NCBI GenBank assembly: GCA_964292295.1
Contig: CAXYVC010000027.1
Span: 1-24,832, forward strand
Reading direction: 5' to 3'
Length of the DNA: 24,832 nt
Source: CAXYVC01 sp964292295
GTDB lineage: Bacteria > Acidobacteriota > Holophagae > Holophagales > Holophagaceae
Both the position numbers and the translations under genes were made by a program. The first letter of the stretch is position 1; the number at the start of each line of letters is the position of its first letter. A model generated the notes under the pieces. That model did not search any database, was not told the DNA's origin, and saw only the letters and a program-made list of their open reading frames with translations. Positions 24,486-24,832 of the stretch are shown piece after piece.

Positions 24486-24832
24486 ATGATCATGAGCGGC
24501 GTCCTTGCGGCGAGCCTGGCGTGGATGCCGGGCCCGCCGGCAGGTCCAGACGCGCTGCTGAAAGAACTCGCCCAGGCCGACCAGACCCAGCGGACCAAGC
24601 CCCCCACATCCGAGATGGAAGCCGTGGCCATGCGAGCTGCGGACGGCGCACGACGCGCCCGCGTGTTCGCGATCCTGGAGGCGGGTACGCCCCTCACACC
24701 CAAGAGCTACGACCACGCCGCCCTGCTCTTCCAGCACGGTGAAACCCCGGAGGACTACGCGCTCGCCCGCGAACTGGCCCTGCTGGCCTGTTTCCACGGG
24801 GCCTCCTACGGGAATATGCCCATGCTGGCGGA
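24486..24832 (+). CDS. Partial DUF6624-like protein (runs off the window)
   Basis: A frame opening at ATG 24486, seven bases after the guaA stop, stays open to the window end (115 codons). After a short hydrophobic N-terminus (SGVLAASLAWMPGPPAGP), possibly an export signal, come a Gln/Asp/Arg-rich helix, then RRARVFAILEAG, SYDHAALLFQHGETPEDY and ARELALLACFHG. The pattern of RV-x-IL-x-G, then a DY/SY-x-HAA-x-x-FQHG-x-x-PED block and a helical tail, resembles DUF6624 proteins, whose function is unknown. GC3 bias is strong and coding-like. ATG 24492 is an alternative start, and a good ribosome binding site is lacking. The 3' end is missing. Confidence 0.7.
   Translation, partial: MIMSGVLAASLAWMPGPPAGPDALLKELAQADQTQRTKPPTSEMEAVAMRAADGARRARVFAILEAGTPLTPKSYDHAALLFQHGETPEDYALARELALLACFHGASYGNMPMLA

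Overview
The window is a high-GC (roughly 65-70%) bacterial chromosome segment that looks almost entirely like ordinary housekeeping and envelope genes. Gene content (kbl-tdh, a groES-groEL operon under a perfect CIRCE element, long-chain polyprenyl synthase, PilT-type ATPase, chemoreceptor, lipoproteins with canonical lipoboxes) suggests a motile, Gram-negative-type organism. My best guess from protein flavour is Acidobacteriota, class Holophagae (Geothrix/Holophaga-like). That is an inference from memory, not a database result.

Layout. 1-1371: gene-poor accessory patch with G-tract-rich DNA (1-165), a truncated IS481-type transposase (minus) whose start lies in an imperfect inverted repeat, and about 500 bp without a convincing gene. 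1372-4477 (minus): a multi-membrane-spanning orphan histidine kinase followed by miaB. 4609-6577 (minus): groES-groEL with a sigma70-like promoter overlapping a perfect CIRCE operator. 6792-9849 (plus): a zinc-ribbon coiled-coil protein overlapping a YggS-type PLP protein, then a methyl-accepting chemotaxis protein ending in a strong hairpin terminator. 10057-12115 (minus): a radical SAM protein overlapping a CapA-type metallophosphatase. 12225-13808 (plus): a PilT-type ATPase with an extra N-terminal domain. 13805-16190 (minus): yajQ, polyprenyl synthase and an EamA transporter, closely spaced. 16248-18594 (minus): udk, a Nudix hydrolase and an outer-membrane-type protein interrupted by an in-frame TGA, joined by GTGA overlaps. 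18660-19280 (plus): a lipoprotein with a GspG-like C-terminal domain. 19350-21597 (minus): kbl-tdh for threonine catabolism. 21733-24832 (plus): a lipoprotein, a secreted Ig-fold-like protein, guaA and a partial gene running off the end that resembles DUF6624 proteins.

I see no CRISPR array, tRNA, rRNA, prophage, toxin-antitoxin or defence system. I do not see a clear new multi-gene system. The items most worth a second look are the PilT protein with an apparently duplicated N-terminal domain, the lipoprotein/pseudopilin-like fusion, the in-frame stop in the barrel-like gene, the zinc ribbon lacking one ligand, and the G-tract/IS-remnant patch at the left edge.
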